Below, in pieces: positions 10,500-22,261 of a stretch of 64,000 nucleotides of DNA. Below the pieces are notes generated by a model. That model was given only the letters and a program-made list of their open reading frames with translations, had not been told where the DNA came from and made no database searches. Positions within the stretch are counted from its first letter, which is position 1, and every line of letters starts with the position of its first letter. The translations under genes and the position numbers were made by a program. This stretch comes from Artemia franciscana (lineage: Eukaryota; Arthropoda; Branchiopoda; Anostraca; Artemiidae): contig NC_088868.1 in assembly GCF_032884065.1 (NCBI RefSeq), positions 33,878,890 to 33,942,889 of the forward strand. The letters are read 5' to 3'.

Positions 10500-13310
10500 C
10501 TAGGGAAAAAAACAAGAGCTAAGAGCTCATATGGCACTTGTGACGAGGCGAGAAGAGCTAAGAGCCAAGAGATCATATGGTATGAGCTCTAACAAAATTC
10601 TATGAATCAATAGATTGATTTAAAAAGGAAAATAAGAGGCTTAATGCCGGTCAGGATTTAAAATAAGAGCTCTGAGTCACGATGTCCTTCTAAATATCAA
10701 AATTCATTAAGATCCGATCACCCACTCGTAAGTTATAAATACCTAATTTTTTCTAATATTTTCACTCCCTTTAGCCCTCCAGATGGTCGAATCTGGGAAA
10801 ACGACTTTATCAAGTCAAATTGTGCAGCTCCCTGACACGCCTACCAATTTTCATCGTCCTAGCACGTCCAGCAGCACCAAAATCGCCAAATCACTGAACC
10901 CCTCCCCCAACTCCTCCAAAGAGAGCGAATCCAGTACGATTCTGTCAATCACGTATCAAGGACATTTGTTTATTCTATCCACCAAGCTTCATCCCGATTC
11001 CTCCACTCAAAGTGTTTTTCCAAGATTTCCCCATCCAACTCCCCCCAATGTCAAAAGGTCTGGTCGGTATTTGAAATAATAGCTCTGAGACATGAATTCC
11101 TTCTAAAAATCAAATTTCATTAAGATCCGATCAACTATTCGTAAGATAAAAATGCCCCAATTTTCACGTTTTCCAAGAATTCCGGTTTCCCCCTCCAACT
11201 CCTCCCAATGTCACAGGATCTGGTCGGAATTTAAAATTAGAACTTTAAAGTATAAGATCCTTCTAAATATCAAATTTCATTAAGATCTGGTCACCCTTTT
11301 GTAAGTTAAAAATACGTCAATTTTCAAAATTATCCCCCCCCCTCCCCAATTCCATCAAAGAGAGCAAATCTGGTCCGTTTATGTCAGTCACGTATCTTAG
11401 ACAGGTTTCTATTCTTCCCATCCAGTTTCATCCTGATCTCACCCCTTTAAGTATTTTCTAAGATTTTCGGTCCCCCCAACTGCCCCCCTCCCCCAATTAC
11501 GCTTGATCCCGTTGAGATTTTAAATAAGAGATGAGTTAAGAGGTCCTTCTAAATATGAAGTTTCATGAAGATCCGATCACTCCTTCGTAAGTTAAAAATA
11601 CGTAATTTTTTCTTATTTTTCAGAATTAACCCCCCCCCCCCAATAGAGCGGATCCGTTCCAATTATATAAATCACGTATGTAAGACTTCTGCTTATTTTT
11701 CCCACCAGGTTTCATCCCAATCCCTCCAATCTAAGCGTTTTCCATGATTTTTGATTCCCCCACTCCAAACTTCCCCCAATGTCACCAGATCCGGTCAGGA
11801 TTTAAAATAAGGGCTTTGAGACACGATATCCTTCTAAATATCAAATTTCATTGAGATCTGATCACTCGTTCGTAAGTTAAAATACCTCATTTTTTCTAAT
11901 TTTTCAGAATTAACCCCCCCCCCAAATGTCCCAAAGAGAGAAGATCCGTTCCGGTTATGTCAATCATGTATCTAGGACTTGTGCTTATTTTTCCCACCAA
12001 GTTTCATCCCGATTCCTCCACTCTAAGTGTTTTTTCACGTTTTAGGTCTCCCCCTCCCAACTCCCCCCCACCAATGTCACAAGATCCGGTCCGGATTTAA
12101 AATTAGAGCTCTGAGACACGATATCCTTCTAAATATCAAATTTCATTGAGATCCGATCACCCGTTCGTAAGTTAAAAATACCTCATTTTTTCTACTTTTC
12201 AGAATTACTCCCCCCTCCCCAACAACCCCAAAGAGAGCGGATCCGTTCCGGTTATGTCAATCATGTATCTAGGACTTGTGCTTATTTTTCCCACCAAGTT
12301 TCATCCCAATCCCTCCAATCTAAGCGTTTTCCATGATTTTTGATTCCCCCACTCCAAACTTCCCCCAATGTCACCAGATCCGGTCAGGATTTAAAAAAAG
12401 GGCTTTGAGCCACGATATCCTTCTAAACATCAAATTTCATTGAGATCCCATCAACCGTTCGTAAGTTAAAAATGCCTCATTTTTTCAAATTTTTCAGAAT
12501 TAACCCCTCCCCCAAACTACCCTAAAAAGAGCGGATCCGTTCTGATTATGTCAATCATGTATCTAGGACTTGTGCTTATTTTTCCCACCAAGTTTCATCC
12601 CGATCCCTCCACTCTTGGAAGTGTTTTCCAAGATTTAGGTTTCCCCCTCCCACCCACCCCCCAATGTCACCAGATCCGGTCGAGAATTAGAATAAGAGCT
12701 CTGAGGCACGATATCCATCTAAATATCAAATTTCATTGAGATCCGATCGCCCGTTCGTAAGTTAAAAATACCTCATTTTTTCTAATTTTTCAGAATTACC
12801 CCCCCCCCCCCAAACTACCCTAAAGAGAGCGGATCCGTTCCTATTATGTCAATCATGCATCTGGGACTTGTGCTTATTTTTCCCATCAAGTTTCATCCTG
12901 ATCCCTCCACTCTAAGTGTTTTCCAAGATTTTAGGTTTCCCCCCTCCAACTCCCCCCAATGTCATCAGATCTGGTCGGGATTTAAAATAAGAGCTATGAT
13001 ACACAATATTATTCCAAACGTCAAATTTCATTAAAATCCCATCACCCGCTCATAAGTTAAAAATACTTCATTTTTTCTATTTTTTCCGAATTAACTGGCC
13101 CCCCACTCCCCCCCCCCTAGATGGTCAAATCGAGAAAACGACTATGTCTAATTTAATCTGGTCCGGTCCCTGATACGCTTGCCAAATTTCATCGTCCTAG
13201 CTTACCTGGAAGTGCCTAAAGTAGCAAAACCGGGACCGACAGACAGACCGACAGACCGACAGAATTTGCGATTGCTATATGTCACTTGGTTAATACCAAG
13301 TGCCATAACA
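10500..13310 (+). repeat. C-rich tandem array of a ~296-bp unit (array A1)
   Basis: The marker CGTAAGTTAAAAATAC (variants allowed) recurs at about 10726, 11138, 11299, 11585, 11870, 12167, 12461, 12754 and 13050; most spacings are 285-297. Each unit has a poly-C tract of up to about 14, GGATCCGTTCCGGTTATGTC, and TTTCATCCCGATCCCTCCA. The left end (10505-10620) has AAGAGCTAAGAGCTCATATGG repeats in both orientations. The right end has a GACAGACC run and a hairpin, CACTTGGTTAATACCAAGTG (about 13281-13300). ORFs of about 62 codons (12548, 12846) arise once per unit and are probably incidental. Confidence 0.88.
13281..13300. repeat. Terminal hairpin of the array family
   Basis: CACTTGGT-TAAT-ACCAAGTG is a perfect 8-bp stem with a 4-base loop. 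It recurs at the same relative place at about 51017, inverted at about 29126, and in variant form at about 20672 and 57880, marking one boundary of the repeat family. Confidence 0.7.
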
Positions 13311-14683
13311 AACAAACCAACACCATCACAGCTGTGATATACAAAATACAAAATTCTACATTTTTGAAGGAAAGAGCTTGAAAACACTAAAGTTGGGTTC
13401 TCTGATACGAAGAAACTTGTTGAGTGACTTTCCTTTAAGATTCTTTAACTTTTAGGGGATGTTCCCCCTCGTTTTTCGAAAATGAAGCAAATTTTCTCAA
13501 AATCATATCTTTTAATGGGCAACACAGAACTTAATGAATCATATATATTTACAATCATTATAATAAGCAAATTCTTTTGATCTATATAATGAAATATTAA
13601 AGAGACGTCTATAGTTTTGACATACCAAAAGTTATTCTACTACCTAACAAAAGTTATATAAAGGAATCACATTTTCCCAGTCTCTTTGTTATTTTCATTG
13701 AGACTTTCACTCCCGTAAAGAAAGGAAATACGCCTAAGGCAGCCTATCTCCTAGTTACGGCAGCAAACCAGTGTATTCCTTGGAACAAAGCCAAAGCCAT
13801 TTATGGAAGGATTACTTATGGTTCAAGGAAAAGGATAAGGATTTTTGATGCTTAAGAGGACTTCAAATTAAATTTGTAAAGAACTCTAAGAGAACACGAG
13901 GGTCGAAGTCCTTGAGACGAGGACGTTTGTCTGTGAGTAGTAAACCTTCGATCATTTCTGGAGAGATTTTCAGGGGAGTTTTCTAGTTTTCCCATAATGG
14001 TGGGCATATACTGAATTTCCTATGGGGTGTAACATTGCATTTTGGACGTTCCCCACCACATGGTGTACCTGTATTGAATCTTAGATGAGGGTTTTTTATA
14101 TTGCAGAAGTAGTTGTTGGACAATTACTCCTACGGTAAGTTCATTAGCATAACCGGTTACTATCCCTGTATGCACTCAGATGGTTACATAGTTAGGATAA
14201 GCGGTTGCTATCCCTGTATGCAGTTCTACACGTAAGTGATTAGCACAATAAAATTAGCACAAAATTTGCATAACCAGTTTACCTTGCAACAAGTTCTAGT
14301 CCTGGACCTTCCCTAGCAATCAGATTGTTCGTACTACGGATGGTACAACTCATTTGCAGTCTTCCAAGAAAACTTCATTTGCATACAGCCACGATTCCCT
14401 AGCAACCAGCCTTAGCGATCAGATTAAATATAAGATCCAAGATCCAATTTGGAATGAAGGTAAAGGACCGATGGATATAAATATAAATTGAGAGAATGAG
14501 ACTAAGATAGTACTAGAGAATCAAAGGATCCAAATATGGATTGAGGAGATTAAAAAAAAAAAATGTTAAAGTTTTATAAGGATGTTAAGCTGGTATATGG
14601 GCAAGAGTTCTACCTTAAGCTGAATTTACCGGCTAGATATTTAACTTCGTGGATGCAGCTCAGGGCTAACTGACAGCCAATTA
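13311..14683. other. Intronic sequence without recognised genes
   Basis: AT-rich, no long frame. About 13385-13520 resembles part of TE-X (GGTTCTCTGATACG, TTTTAGGGGATGTTCCCCC). The right boundary of the segmental duplication falls at 14455; beyond it the sequence is unique in this window. Confidence 0.5.
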
Positions 14684-14920
14684 GTGCAATATTTTAAAGA
14701 TACTCTAAGGAAAGATGTTCCAATGAAGACACATATACTTGCTCACTTTGCAGGGTTGAAGAGGATTATTAGTGCATTACTTAAGCCGGTACCGGGGGCT
14801 CTTTACGACAAGGGAGGGGGCATTTTGAAATACCGAGCTGATACTTCCAAGTGTCTTAAATATTACGTCGCCTCAGTTTATTTTCAGACGAGCAAGGTAT
14901 CTGGAAATTTTGTTAAATAA
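14684..14920 (+). CDS. Unidentified short ORF, doubtful
   Basis: An open frame of 78 codons opens from a GTG (not an ATG), with a mixed, protein-like composition (DTLRKDVPMKTHILAHFAGL...KYRADTSKCLKYYV). It stays open upstream to the stop at 14642-14644. No motif or family was recognised and no splice signals were assigned. It may be a fragment of a decayed element. Found only on the left contig. Confidence 0.15.
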   Translation: MQYFKDTLRKDVPMKTHILAHFAGLKRIISALLKPVPGALYDKGGGILKYRADTSKCLKYYVASVYFQTSKVSGNFVK

Positions 14921-15109
14921 AAAAAAATCCCGAGATATAGTAAATGTAATGTTTTATATATGGATTTTTAAAGTATTAGAAAACATTCCTTGTTTTCAAG
15001 TATTAAGTACTATTATTAGGTTAATTTAGTGTTTCATTTAACTGTTTTACGATGATCGCTGTTCAAACTATTGTACTGTGTTCATGGCCGTATATTCGGC
15101 TTTAAAATA

Positions 15110-15150
15110 CACTTATTTATCTATCTATATATCTATCTATCTATCTATAC
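15110..15150. repeat. (ATCT)n microsatellite
   Basis: TTATTTATCTATCTATATATCTATCT and following repeats, a short GATA-type tract. Confidence 0.85.
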
Positions 15151-15398
15151 GGCTGGATTTTCAATGTATTATATACTAGTGAAAACGCAGACTTCAGAGA
15201 GAGAGTAGTTTGAATATACTCTTTTTCATCAAGTTTTAATTTGACAAAACATACTAGCACAAATTTGTAGTTTGTTTACAGTATTAGAAGTCAAATGGAG
15301 AATCACTTTTTGTAACAGTCAATTAAAAATCAGTAAGTTTTCAATCATAGTAACCATTGTCTTCACAGCGATGATGTAGAAACCAAATTCTCTTCTTT

Positions 15399-15740
15399 TC
15401 AACAGTTGAATCGAAGTCCTGATTCTTTCTCCCAAAACAATTTAAAACCACGACAATGCCAGTCTCTTAGAAATAAACTAAAGTCTCTTTCAGGGTTCTT
15501 TCCAATCATACCATTATATGTATTCTCCAACTGGTCACATTTATCATAGTTGCAATTTGAGCATAGGAATATTCTAGTGCGAGAATAAAAAAACTCTTCA
15601 AGACAAGAATTACAGTTCTTATTTGCATACCCTCTATGTAATTTACACTGATTGTATAGTCTATACTTTTCATCACACTTGATAACAATTGTACAATACG
15701 CATGGGATGACAGGATGAACAGGATGCCCAGCATATACAT
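15399..15740 (-). CDS. Putative small secreted cysteine-rich protein
   Basis: The 113-codon minus-strand frame starts with MYMLGILFILSSHAYC, a convincing signal peptide (h-region LGILFIL, small or polar residues before a likely cleavage near residue 15). The remainder has Cys at 16, 22, 32, 43, 46, 60, 63, 68, 96 and 113, including three closely spaced pairs (43/46, 60/63, 63/68), suggesting a disulfide-stabilised secreted peptide. No known family was recognised. It lies in the HS6ST intron on the same strand, in the unique 14456-17520 interval absent from the second copy. A splice donor-like CGTG|GTTTTAA near residue 97 could shorten it. It may be a real single-exon gene or a chance ORF. Confidence 0.4.
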   Translation of the reverse strand: MYMLGILFILSSHAYCTIVIKCDEKYRLYNQCKLHRGYANKNCNSCLEEFFYSRTRIFLCSNCNYDKCDQLENTYNGMIGKNPERDFSLFLRDWHCRGFKLFWEKESGLRFNC

Positions 15741-15844
15741 GCATATTCGACATGTATAGAACTTTTTTTAGTGTTGACTCTCTCAATACCAAAATTAAAC
15801 TGACTTGTGATCGATAAAAAGAGTGTTCATTTAAAAAATAGACA

Positions 15845-15901
15845 CAGAGAGAGAGGGAGAGAGAGAGAGAAGGAAAGAGAGAGAGAGAGAGAGAGAGAGA
15901 G
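15845..15901. repeat. (GA)n microsatellite
   Basis: A run of GAGA with a few GGA/AAG interruptions. Confidence 0.95.
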
Positions 15902-16729
15902 GCGAGTAATTAAGGGACATAACAATTCAACTGAATCTGTTTGAACAGATTTTTCCAAATTGTCAACTTATTTATTGTTCTCTTCAAAAATCATTTGGAT
16001 AGAGTCTTAAATCATCATCATTGAGTTTCTATAGTGTTCAAACGCAAATCTACAGTAATATTTTGTTTTATTTTGAAAACTATGTTAATAAATTCAGTAA
16101 ATGCTGCAATTGAGAAAACCAAGTAAGAGACGATCACATCCCATATTAAGAAATAAAGTTGCCCATAACTTCTAATAAAGAGTCTGATCGAAACATAAAG
16201 TATACTATTAGATTTGCCCTGTCCAAAACTACTGTGTAAGAAACTTATAGTTAATTGGCTCGAATAACGAAAGAAACCCAATGACTTGAATTATGTTAAG
16301 AATTATAATCTGGGTTGCAGCGGTAGCTAGAAACCTAGTAAAAGGCTTTTGCGTCCCAGAGTAAAACTAAAATAACCCATAACTCCTAAGAATAGAAACA
16401 AATCAAAACAATAGGTGCACCACCAGAAGCGCCTTGTCCGGAATCCCTATATAGAAAATTTACCGTCTCTCGACTTGAACAACAAGCAAGTTATATTGGC
16501 TTGAAAATCAAGAACAGTGGTTTAAACCACGATATTCTGCATATACGGTATCTTTTTTACTTTTTTTTCTCCTCAGCTAGCTATAAACTGGATATTCATA
16601 ACAAGCTGTATAATGGCTCAAGAGATTTTGCTACATCTAGCGGCTTTTGTAAACAAAATAGTTTTTAAAATAGAATCAATTTTTACAAAAAACTGCCCTT
16701 TTGCGTACAAGCTTGATGAATGACGTTAT

Positions 16730-16800
16730 AGGGGAGAGTGGGGTTGGCTCGGACGTAGGGTGAATCTGGACAAGCGCTTCAGCGCCGTCTGCTAATCACG
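16730..16800 (+). mobile_element. Candidate 5' end of the pogo-like element
   Basis: GGGGAGAGTGGGGTTGGCTC begins immediately after a TATA at 16730, with GC-rich sequence (AAGCGCTTCAGCGCC) unlike its surroundings, about 480 bases before the transposase relic. Assignment to that element is inferred; no matching right end was found. Confidence 0.25.
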
Positions 16801-17216
16801 AAAAAAACATTGTAGACCTACCATCTAGCATTAGACTTGCGTATGTACTTTTGTTACCCCACGTCCAGTCGTTTTGGAAATATTTGAAAAAAAACGAGAA
16901 AACCAAGGTAAGGGGTCCTGTATCTTCTTTCCTTTGAGATTTAATTCAGCCAATATTAATAAACATTTAGCTTTCTTAATGCATGACACGTTTAACTTTG
17001 ATTTTGGTTTTCGGGGCCATCTGTAAGTTCTTGGGCGTAGATGAGGTTTCAGGCTTTTTCTTTCAGGTGGGGTTTGTTTAAACAACCACAGTGGGGTACA
17101 TTCAGACATTTTCCGAAGCAACCCCACCAGCTATTTTACCCTTTCCAATCGATTTTCTTATCATATACCTTTTACAATTTTTACTTTTACCTTTTTCTAA
17201 CTGTTTTTTTATTCAG

Positions 17217-17564
17217 AATACCTCGAGTATACAAAAGAAAGCGGCCAGATTCTCCTCCTGATTGAGAAAATATGAAGAAAGCCGTTGAGGCTTATATCAA
17301 GAAAGAAGGCACGTTGAGAGGAATTGCAGAAAATTTCGGTATAAAAAAAAATCTACACTACTGGACTATGTCAAGCAATCAAAGCCATCAAGGGAAGAAG
17401 CTTCAGCAAGTGCCACTGAAGAGCCTCAGCCACTCTCTATCAACTTCCCGATGAGAGCCGAACACAGCAGGCGAGTTTTTGACATGGGACACGAGAGGAA
17501 ACTTGCAGACTATTCCCGAACTTGTTCTACTATGAACCATGGAATTACGACAATAGAATCCTGA
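17217..17564 (+). pseudogene. Pogo/Tigger-like transposase N-terminal relic
   Basis: The frame reads PRVYKRKRPDSPPD, a stop (TGA 17263-17265), then ENMKKAVEAYIKKEGTLRGI, AENFGIKK. After a frameshift in the A-run at about 17344-17352 it continues TLLDYVKQSKPSREEASASA and FDMGHERKLADYSRTCST to a stop at 17564. PR.YKRK followed by a psq-type helix-turn-helix is characteristic of pogo/Tigger and related CENP-B-like transposases. The TGA most likely replaces Trp. An acceptor-like TTTTTTTATTCAG lies just before 17217. The DDE catalytic domain is absent. The 3' part recurs at 53811-54161. Confidence 0.6.
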
Positions 17565-17734
17565 TGTTTCACCTTTTCACCAGATGTTCGTTTGAAACAT
17601 GAAGAATGACATGTTTGAAACATGAAATTGAAGAAATTGAAATTGAAAAAGAAACATGTTTGAAATATTGAAATTGAAACATGACACCAATAAATTCGCC
17701 TAAAATCAGAGGCAAACAAGCATCTTAAGTCAGA

Positions 17735-18330
17735 ATATCGACGGCCGTCGAAATAAAATATATCTGTCCTAGTTCAAAAGCTGACTTTTTTGCCGTAGGC
17801 CAAGTTTTTAACGTCATCATTTAGAAAGGAGCAAAGGATAAGCTCTAATTTCTTTAGCAATGAGATATCTTTTAAATTTTAAGAGACACATCTGATATCA
17901 TTTCTATATCGGCCTATTTTTGGTTTCAGTGTGTACCTTACTACTGAAGTTGTCAACTCCTTTAAACTTTCAAGCTGGTATATCTCATGAGGGAGTTTTT
18001 CTACCAAAAAAAGGATGACATGTCCTTTGATCAGCTCATAAAGAACTACCGACTGCCGTCGAAAAAAACTATCTGTCTCAGATCAAAGTCGACTTTTTTG
18101 CCGTAGGCCAAGTTTCTAACATCATTACTTAGAAAGAAGCCAATGATAAACTCTAATTTCTTTAGCAATGAGAGAACTTTGAGGCACATCTGATACCATT
18201 TCTCTACCGCAATCCCGAGAGCGAAAAACCGAATGATAAACTCAACTGAAATCACAAACAGAAATGGGTAGAAACACAAGTAAAAACCATTCTTATTAGC
18301 CTCAGGCAAGAGTTCTACTAAGCTTTCCAA
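17735..18330. repeat. Tandem duplication, ~310-bp unit
   Basis: ATCGACGGCCGTCGAAATAAA...CTGACTTTTTTGCCGTAGGCC at 17735 recurs as TACCGACTGCCGTCGAAAAAAAC...CGACTTTTTTGCCGTAGGCC at 18045, followed in both units by CTCTAATTTCTTTAGCAATGAGA. Minus-strand readings in the second unit (94 codons, 18046-18330) are hydrophobic and unrecognised; they are not called. Confidence 0.7.
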
Positions 18331-18466
18331 AATACAAAGTCATATTCATCAATCTAACGTAAGGTCTAAACTTTCCTTAAAAACCGCAGAAGTTAGACCC
18401 TTACCACTTTCTAGGAATAAGCTGAAATCGGGTTGCTAGGAGAAGAAAAAAACACGACAAAACCAA

Positions 18467-18484
18467 AGTGTTGCGAGAGCAACA
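18467..18484. repeat. Perfect short hairpin with GAGA loop
   Basis: GTGTTGC-GAGA-GCAACAC, a 7-bp perfect stem with a GNRA-type loop. It may be a terminal hairpin of a small element; nothing else supports function. Confidence 0.45.
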
Positions 18485-18754
18485 CAATTAACAAAATGTA
18501 GCCAATATTAACTGAAGATATAAAATAAAATATTGTATGTAAGACAATATAACAAAAAAATTTTGTAGCAAACAGTGAACTCTAGCCATTTATACCGAGA
18601 AAATAGTAAAGAACAACCCATGAATATTGTAAAGAGCAAACCTAGAATATAGCAAAAAACAAACCAAGAAAATATTAAAGAACAACAAAGAAAAAATCTA
18701 AATAAAAACATTATTTTCAGAAACAAACTAAATCCAATAGTAAATTATTCATAC

Positions 18755-18890
18755 TAGGTTGCAGCAGTAGCTACAGCCTAGAAAGAAGCTTACCATAGCC
18801 CATAGTGGGCAAAAATTAATCATGGTTGCAGCTGTAGTTGCAAACTAATAAAAGGGGAACCAAAGCCCATAGTGGCCAGAAGATGAAAAA
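18755..18890. repeat. Short direct repeat (GGTTGCAGC...CCATAGTGG)
   Basis: Two copies, starting at about 18755 and 18822, of GGTTGCAGC.GTAG followed by CTA..AA and CCCATAGTGG. A related piece is at about 16313-16350. Probably fragments of one dispersed element. Confidence 0.5.
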
Positions 18891-18935
18891 AAGAAGTTTT
18901 GAAATTTACACTGAGAACTGAAATAGTTCATTATA

Positions 18936-19235
18936 AATTAAATAAAAAAAACAAGTTTTTTTAACGGAAAGTAAGGAGCGACATTAAAACTTAAAACGAA
19001 CAGAAATTATTTCGTATATGAAAGGGGCTACTTCCTCATCAACGCCCCGCTCTTTACCCTAAGGTTTGACTCTTTCTCTTAACTCTACTTTTTAAAACAG
19101 TAAAAAACTTTAGCGTAAAGAGCGGGGTGTTGATGAGGAAGTAGCCCCTTTCATATACGAAGTAATTTCTGTTCGTTTTAAGTTTTAATGTTGCTCCTTA
19201 CTTTCCGTTAAAAAACTTGTTTTTTTTATTTAATT
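18936..19235. mobile_element. Fold-back module FB-1
   Basis: AAATTAAATAAAAAAAACAAG...GGAAAGTAAGGAGCGACATT...GAACAGAAATTA...ATATGAAAGGGGCTACTTCC...GCTCTTTAC (18936-19062) is inverted at about 19115-19235, giving arms of about 125 bases around a ~50-base loop. Arms are nearly identical. It lies at the end of a TE-X copy that continues to about 20497. Confidence 0.85.
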
Positions 19236-20497
19236 TCTGAACGTTTTTGAATCAATGCATGTTTTGATTTTGGCTCTCCGCAGATGAATAGTTAAAACGA
19301 AATTTGCATATTTATTTTTTTGGCTAAATGGCTTTCTCATAGTTTTGATCGAATGATTTTGAGAAAAAAGGAGCGGGGGAGGAGGCCTAGTTGCCCTCCA
19401 CTTTTTCGATTACTTAAAAAGGCAAATAGAACTTTAAATTTTTTACGAATGTTTTTATTAGTAAAAGATATACGTCACTTACAAATTAGCTTACGTAACG
19501 AAATTCTGTATTCTCATGTTCTTATTACGTAAATGAAGGGGTTCACCCCCTCGTCAGTACCTCGCTCTTTACACTAAAGCTTAAATTTTGTCCCAATTTC
19601 TTAAGAATGACCCCTGAATCAAAAAAGGCGTAGAATAAATAGTTGAAATTACTAAACATACTTTAGCGTAAGTATGGTATTATGGTGAGCCCATCATATG
19701 CGTAATAATTTTTGTTCGTTTTAAGTTTTAATGCTTCTCCTTACTTTCAGTTGAAAAAAACTTTTCAATATTTTTTTTTCATTGTTTTTTTTTAATAATG
19801 CTAGAAAATCCTGCGCTCCCTTCATGGAAATTTTCTTCCCCATGACTAATTCCTCCACGGAAAGTTCCCCAACACATCCCCCTCTTATCACCCTCCCCCC
19901 ACAACCTAAAAATCCCCCTGAAAACGTCTGTACGCTTCCAAATAACCATTACTATATGTAAGCACTGGTCAAAGTTTGTAACTTGTGGCCCCTCCCACGG
20001 GGACTGTGGGGGAGTAAGTCATCCCCAAAGACAAAGTTATAAGGTTTTTTGACTATGCTGAATAAAATGGCTATCTCATAATTTTATTCCTGTGACTTTG
20101 AGAAAATAATTAGCGTGGGAGGGGGCCTAGGTGCCCTCTAATTTTTTTGGTCACTTAAAAAGGGCACTATATCTTTTAATTTCCGTTAGAATGAGCCCTC
20201 TTTCAAGATTCTAGGACCACTGAGTCGATATGATCACCCCTGGGAAAAAAACAAACAAACAAATAAACACGCATCCGTGATCTGCCTTCTGGCAAAAAAT
20301 AAAAAAATCCACATTTTTGTAGATAGGAACTTGAAACTTCTACACTAGGGTTCTCTGATACGCTGAATCTGATGGTGTGATTTTCGTTAATATTCTATGA
20401 CTTTTAGGGGATGTTTCCCCCTATTTTCTAAAATAAGGTGATTTTTTCAGGCTCGTAAATCTTGATGGGTAAGACTAAACTTGATGAAACTTATATA
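19236..20497 (-). mobile_element. TE-X copy, minus orientation
   Basis: Matches the inverse of 52181-53600 and 54162-55590: GTCACTTAAAAAGGGCACT, GATATGATCACCCCTGGG, CATCCGTGATCTGCCTTC, GATACGCTGAATCTGATGG and TGATGGGTAAGACTAAACTT. The end corresponding to the CAAACAG terminal hairpin is missing (about 135 bases fewer than 57577-57712). No coding capacity, so non-autonomous. Confidence 0.7.
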
Positions 20498-20654
20498 TTC
20501 ATCGGATATAGCTGAAAACTATTAAAGATCCTTGGCAAATAGTGATTAGAAGTTAAAATAATACAAACATCTTTTGAAGAGTTAATTGTCTGGGTTATAG
20601 TGCCCTACTGAAGATGGTTTCTTGCTATTAGAAGCGAGAAAAGCCATAGGTTTT
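20498..20654. other. Intronic spacer shared with the second copy
   Basis: CATCGGATATAGCTGAAAAC...GAAGATGG, nearly identical to 57713-57864. No features seen. Confidence 0.5.
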
Positions 20655-22189
20655 TATGGCAGTTGGTATTTACCAAGGGACATACAGTGATCGCGATTTC
20701 TGTCGGTCTGTCCGTCTGTTTGTCCCAGTTTTCCTAGTTTGGGCACTTCCAGATAGGCTAGGACGACGACATTTGGCAGGCGTACCAGGGACGAGACCAG
20801 ATTAAATTAGAAATGGTCGTTTCCCCGATCCAATCATCTATGAGGGAAGTGGGAGGACGGTTATTTCGGAAAAATTATAAAAGATTATGTATTTTTAACT
20901 TATGAACGGGAGATCAGATCCTTATGAAATTTGATATTTAGAAGGATATCGTGTCTCAAAGCTTTTATTTTAAAATCCGACTGGATCCGGTGTCATTGGG
21001 GGAGTTGGAAGGGGAAGCCTGAAATCTTGGAAAACCCTTAGAGTGGAGGGATCAGGATGAAACTTGGTGGAAAAAATAAGCACAGGAACTAGATACAAGA
21101 ATGATATAACTAAAACAGACTCACTCTCTTTGAGGGATCTGGAGGGGGGGGGGGGGGGGTAATTCGGAAAAATCAGAAAAAATGAGGTATTTATGAACGT
21201 ATGAACTTATGAACGAGTGATTGGATCTTGATCAAATCTATATTTAGAAGGACCTTGTAACTCAGACCTCTTATTTTAAATTCCAACCAGATCCAGTGTC
21301 ATTGGGGGGGAGTTGGCGGGGGGGGGGCTGGAAATCTTGAAAAACGTTTAGAGTGGAGAAATCGGGATGAAACTTGGTGGGAAGAATAAACACAAGTTCT
21401 AGATACGTGATTACCATATCCGGACCAGATCATCTCTCTTTGGGGGAGTCGGGGGGACCTAATTCGGTAATTCGGAAAAATTAAAAAATGAGGTATTTTT
21501 TAACTTACGAACGGGCTATTGAATCCTAATGAAATTTGATTTTTTTGAAGGAACTTGTGTCTCAGAGCTCTTACTTTAAATTTTGACTGGATCCGGTGAC
21601 ACTGGGGGGAGTTGGAGAAAGAAACCGCAAATCTTGGAAAACGCTTAGAGTTGAGAGATCGTGATGATGCTTGGTGAGAAGAATAAGTACAAGTCCTAGA
21701 TACTTCTATATAACCAGACCGGATTGGTTCTCTTTGGGGGAGTTGAGGGGGGGGGAATTCGAAAAAAATTTAAAAAATGAGGTATTTTTAACCTACTAAC
21801 GGTTGATCGGATCTTAATGAAATTTGATATCTAGATGCGTCTTCTGCTTCAAAGCTTTTATTTAAAATTCCGATTAAATTGGGGGGATTGGAGGGGAAAC
21901 CGGAAATCTTGGAAAACGTGAAAATTGAGGTATCTTTATCTTAAGAACGGGTTATCGGATCTTAATGAAACTTGATATATAGAAATATCTTACGTCTTAG
22001 ACTCGTCATTTTCAATTCGAATCGGATCCGATGACAGAGTGGGATAGAGAAGGGAAACAAAAATCTTGGAAACCGGAAATCTTGGAAAACGCTTAGAGTA
22101 GAGAGATCAGGATGAAACTTGATGGGAAGAATAAACACAAGTTCTAGATACGCTATTGACATAACTGGACCAGATCCGCTCTCTATTAT

Positions 22190-22190
<1 letters not shown>
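20655..22190 (-). repeat. G-rich ~296-bp-unit array (array A2)
   Basis: The inverse of array A1: a variant terminal hairpin region (GGCAGTTGGTATTTACCAAGG) at about 20670, then a TCTGTCGGTCTGTC run, then repeated TGAAATTTGATATTTAGAAGGA, poly-G tracts of up to 15 (about 21147-21161) and GGGATGAAACTTGGTGGGAAGAATAAGC motifs. It ends abruptly in the (TA)n tract. Confidence 0.85.

Positions 22191-22257
<67 letters not shown>
22185..22257. repeat. (TA)n microsatellite
   Basis: AT dinucleotide run at the join of array A2 and a Helitron 5' end. Confidence 0.95.

Positions 22258-22261
<4 letters not shown>

Larger units (their letters stand above)
3370..14455 (+). repeat. Segmental duplication, copy 1 (partner 41803-52180)
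   Basis: From AAAAATTAGAGGCATC at 3370 to CCAATTTGGAAT at 14455 the sequence matches 41803-52180 in order and orientation with only scattered substitutions and small indels. The 708-bp length difference is largely accounted for by two fewer ~296-bp units in the second copy's C-rich array. Both copies carry the HS6ST last exon. The two copies lie on opposite sides of the 100-N gap. Confidence 0.93.

Noticed and set aside
12548..13034. Recurrent ~62-codon ORF (MSIM.LGLVLIFPTKFHPDPS) in every array unit
   Set aside because: It is present because the DNA unit repeats; many units are frameshifted and nothing suggests selection for protein.
16018..16281. 87-codon hydrophobic minus-strand frame
   Set aside because: No signal, motif or splice context; composition expected in AT-rich DNA.
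18046..18330. 94-codon hydrophobic minus-strand frame
   Set aside because: Lies within a tandem duplication whose other unit does not keep the frame.
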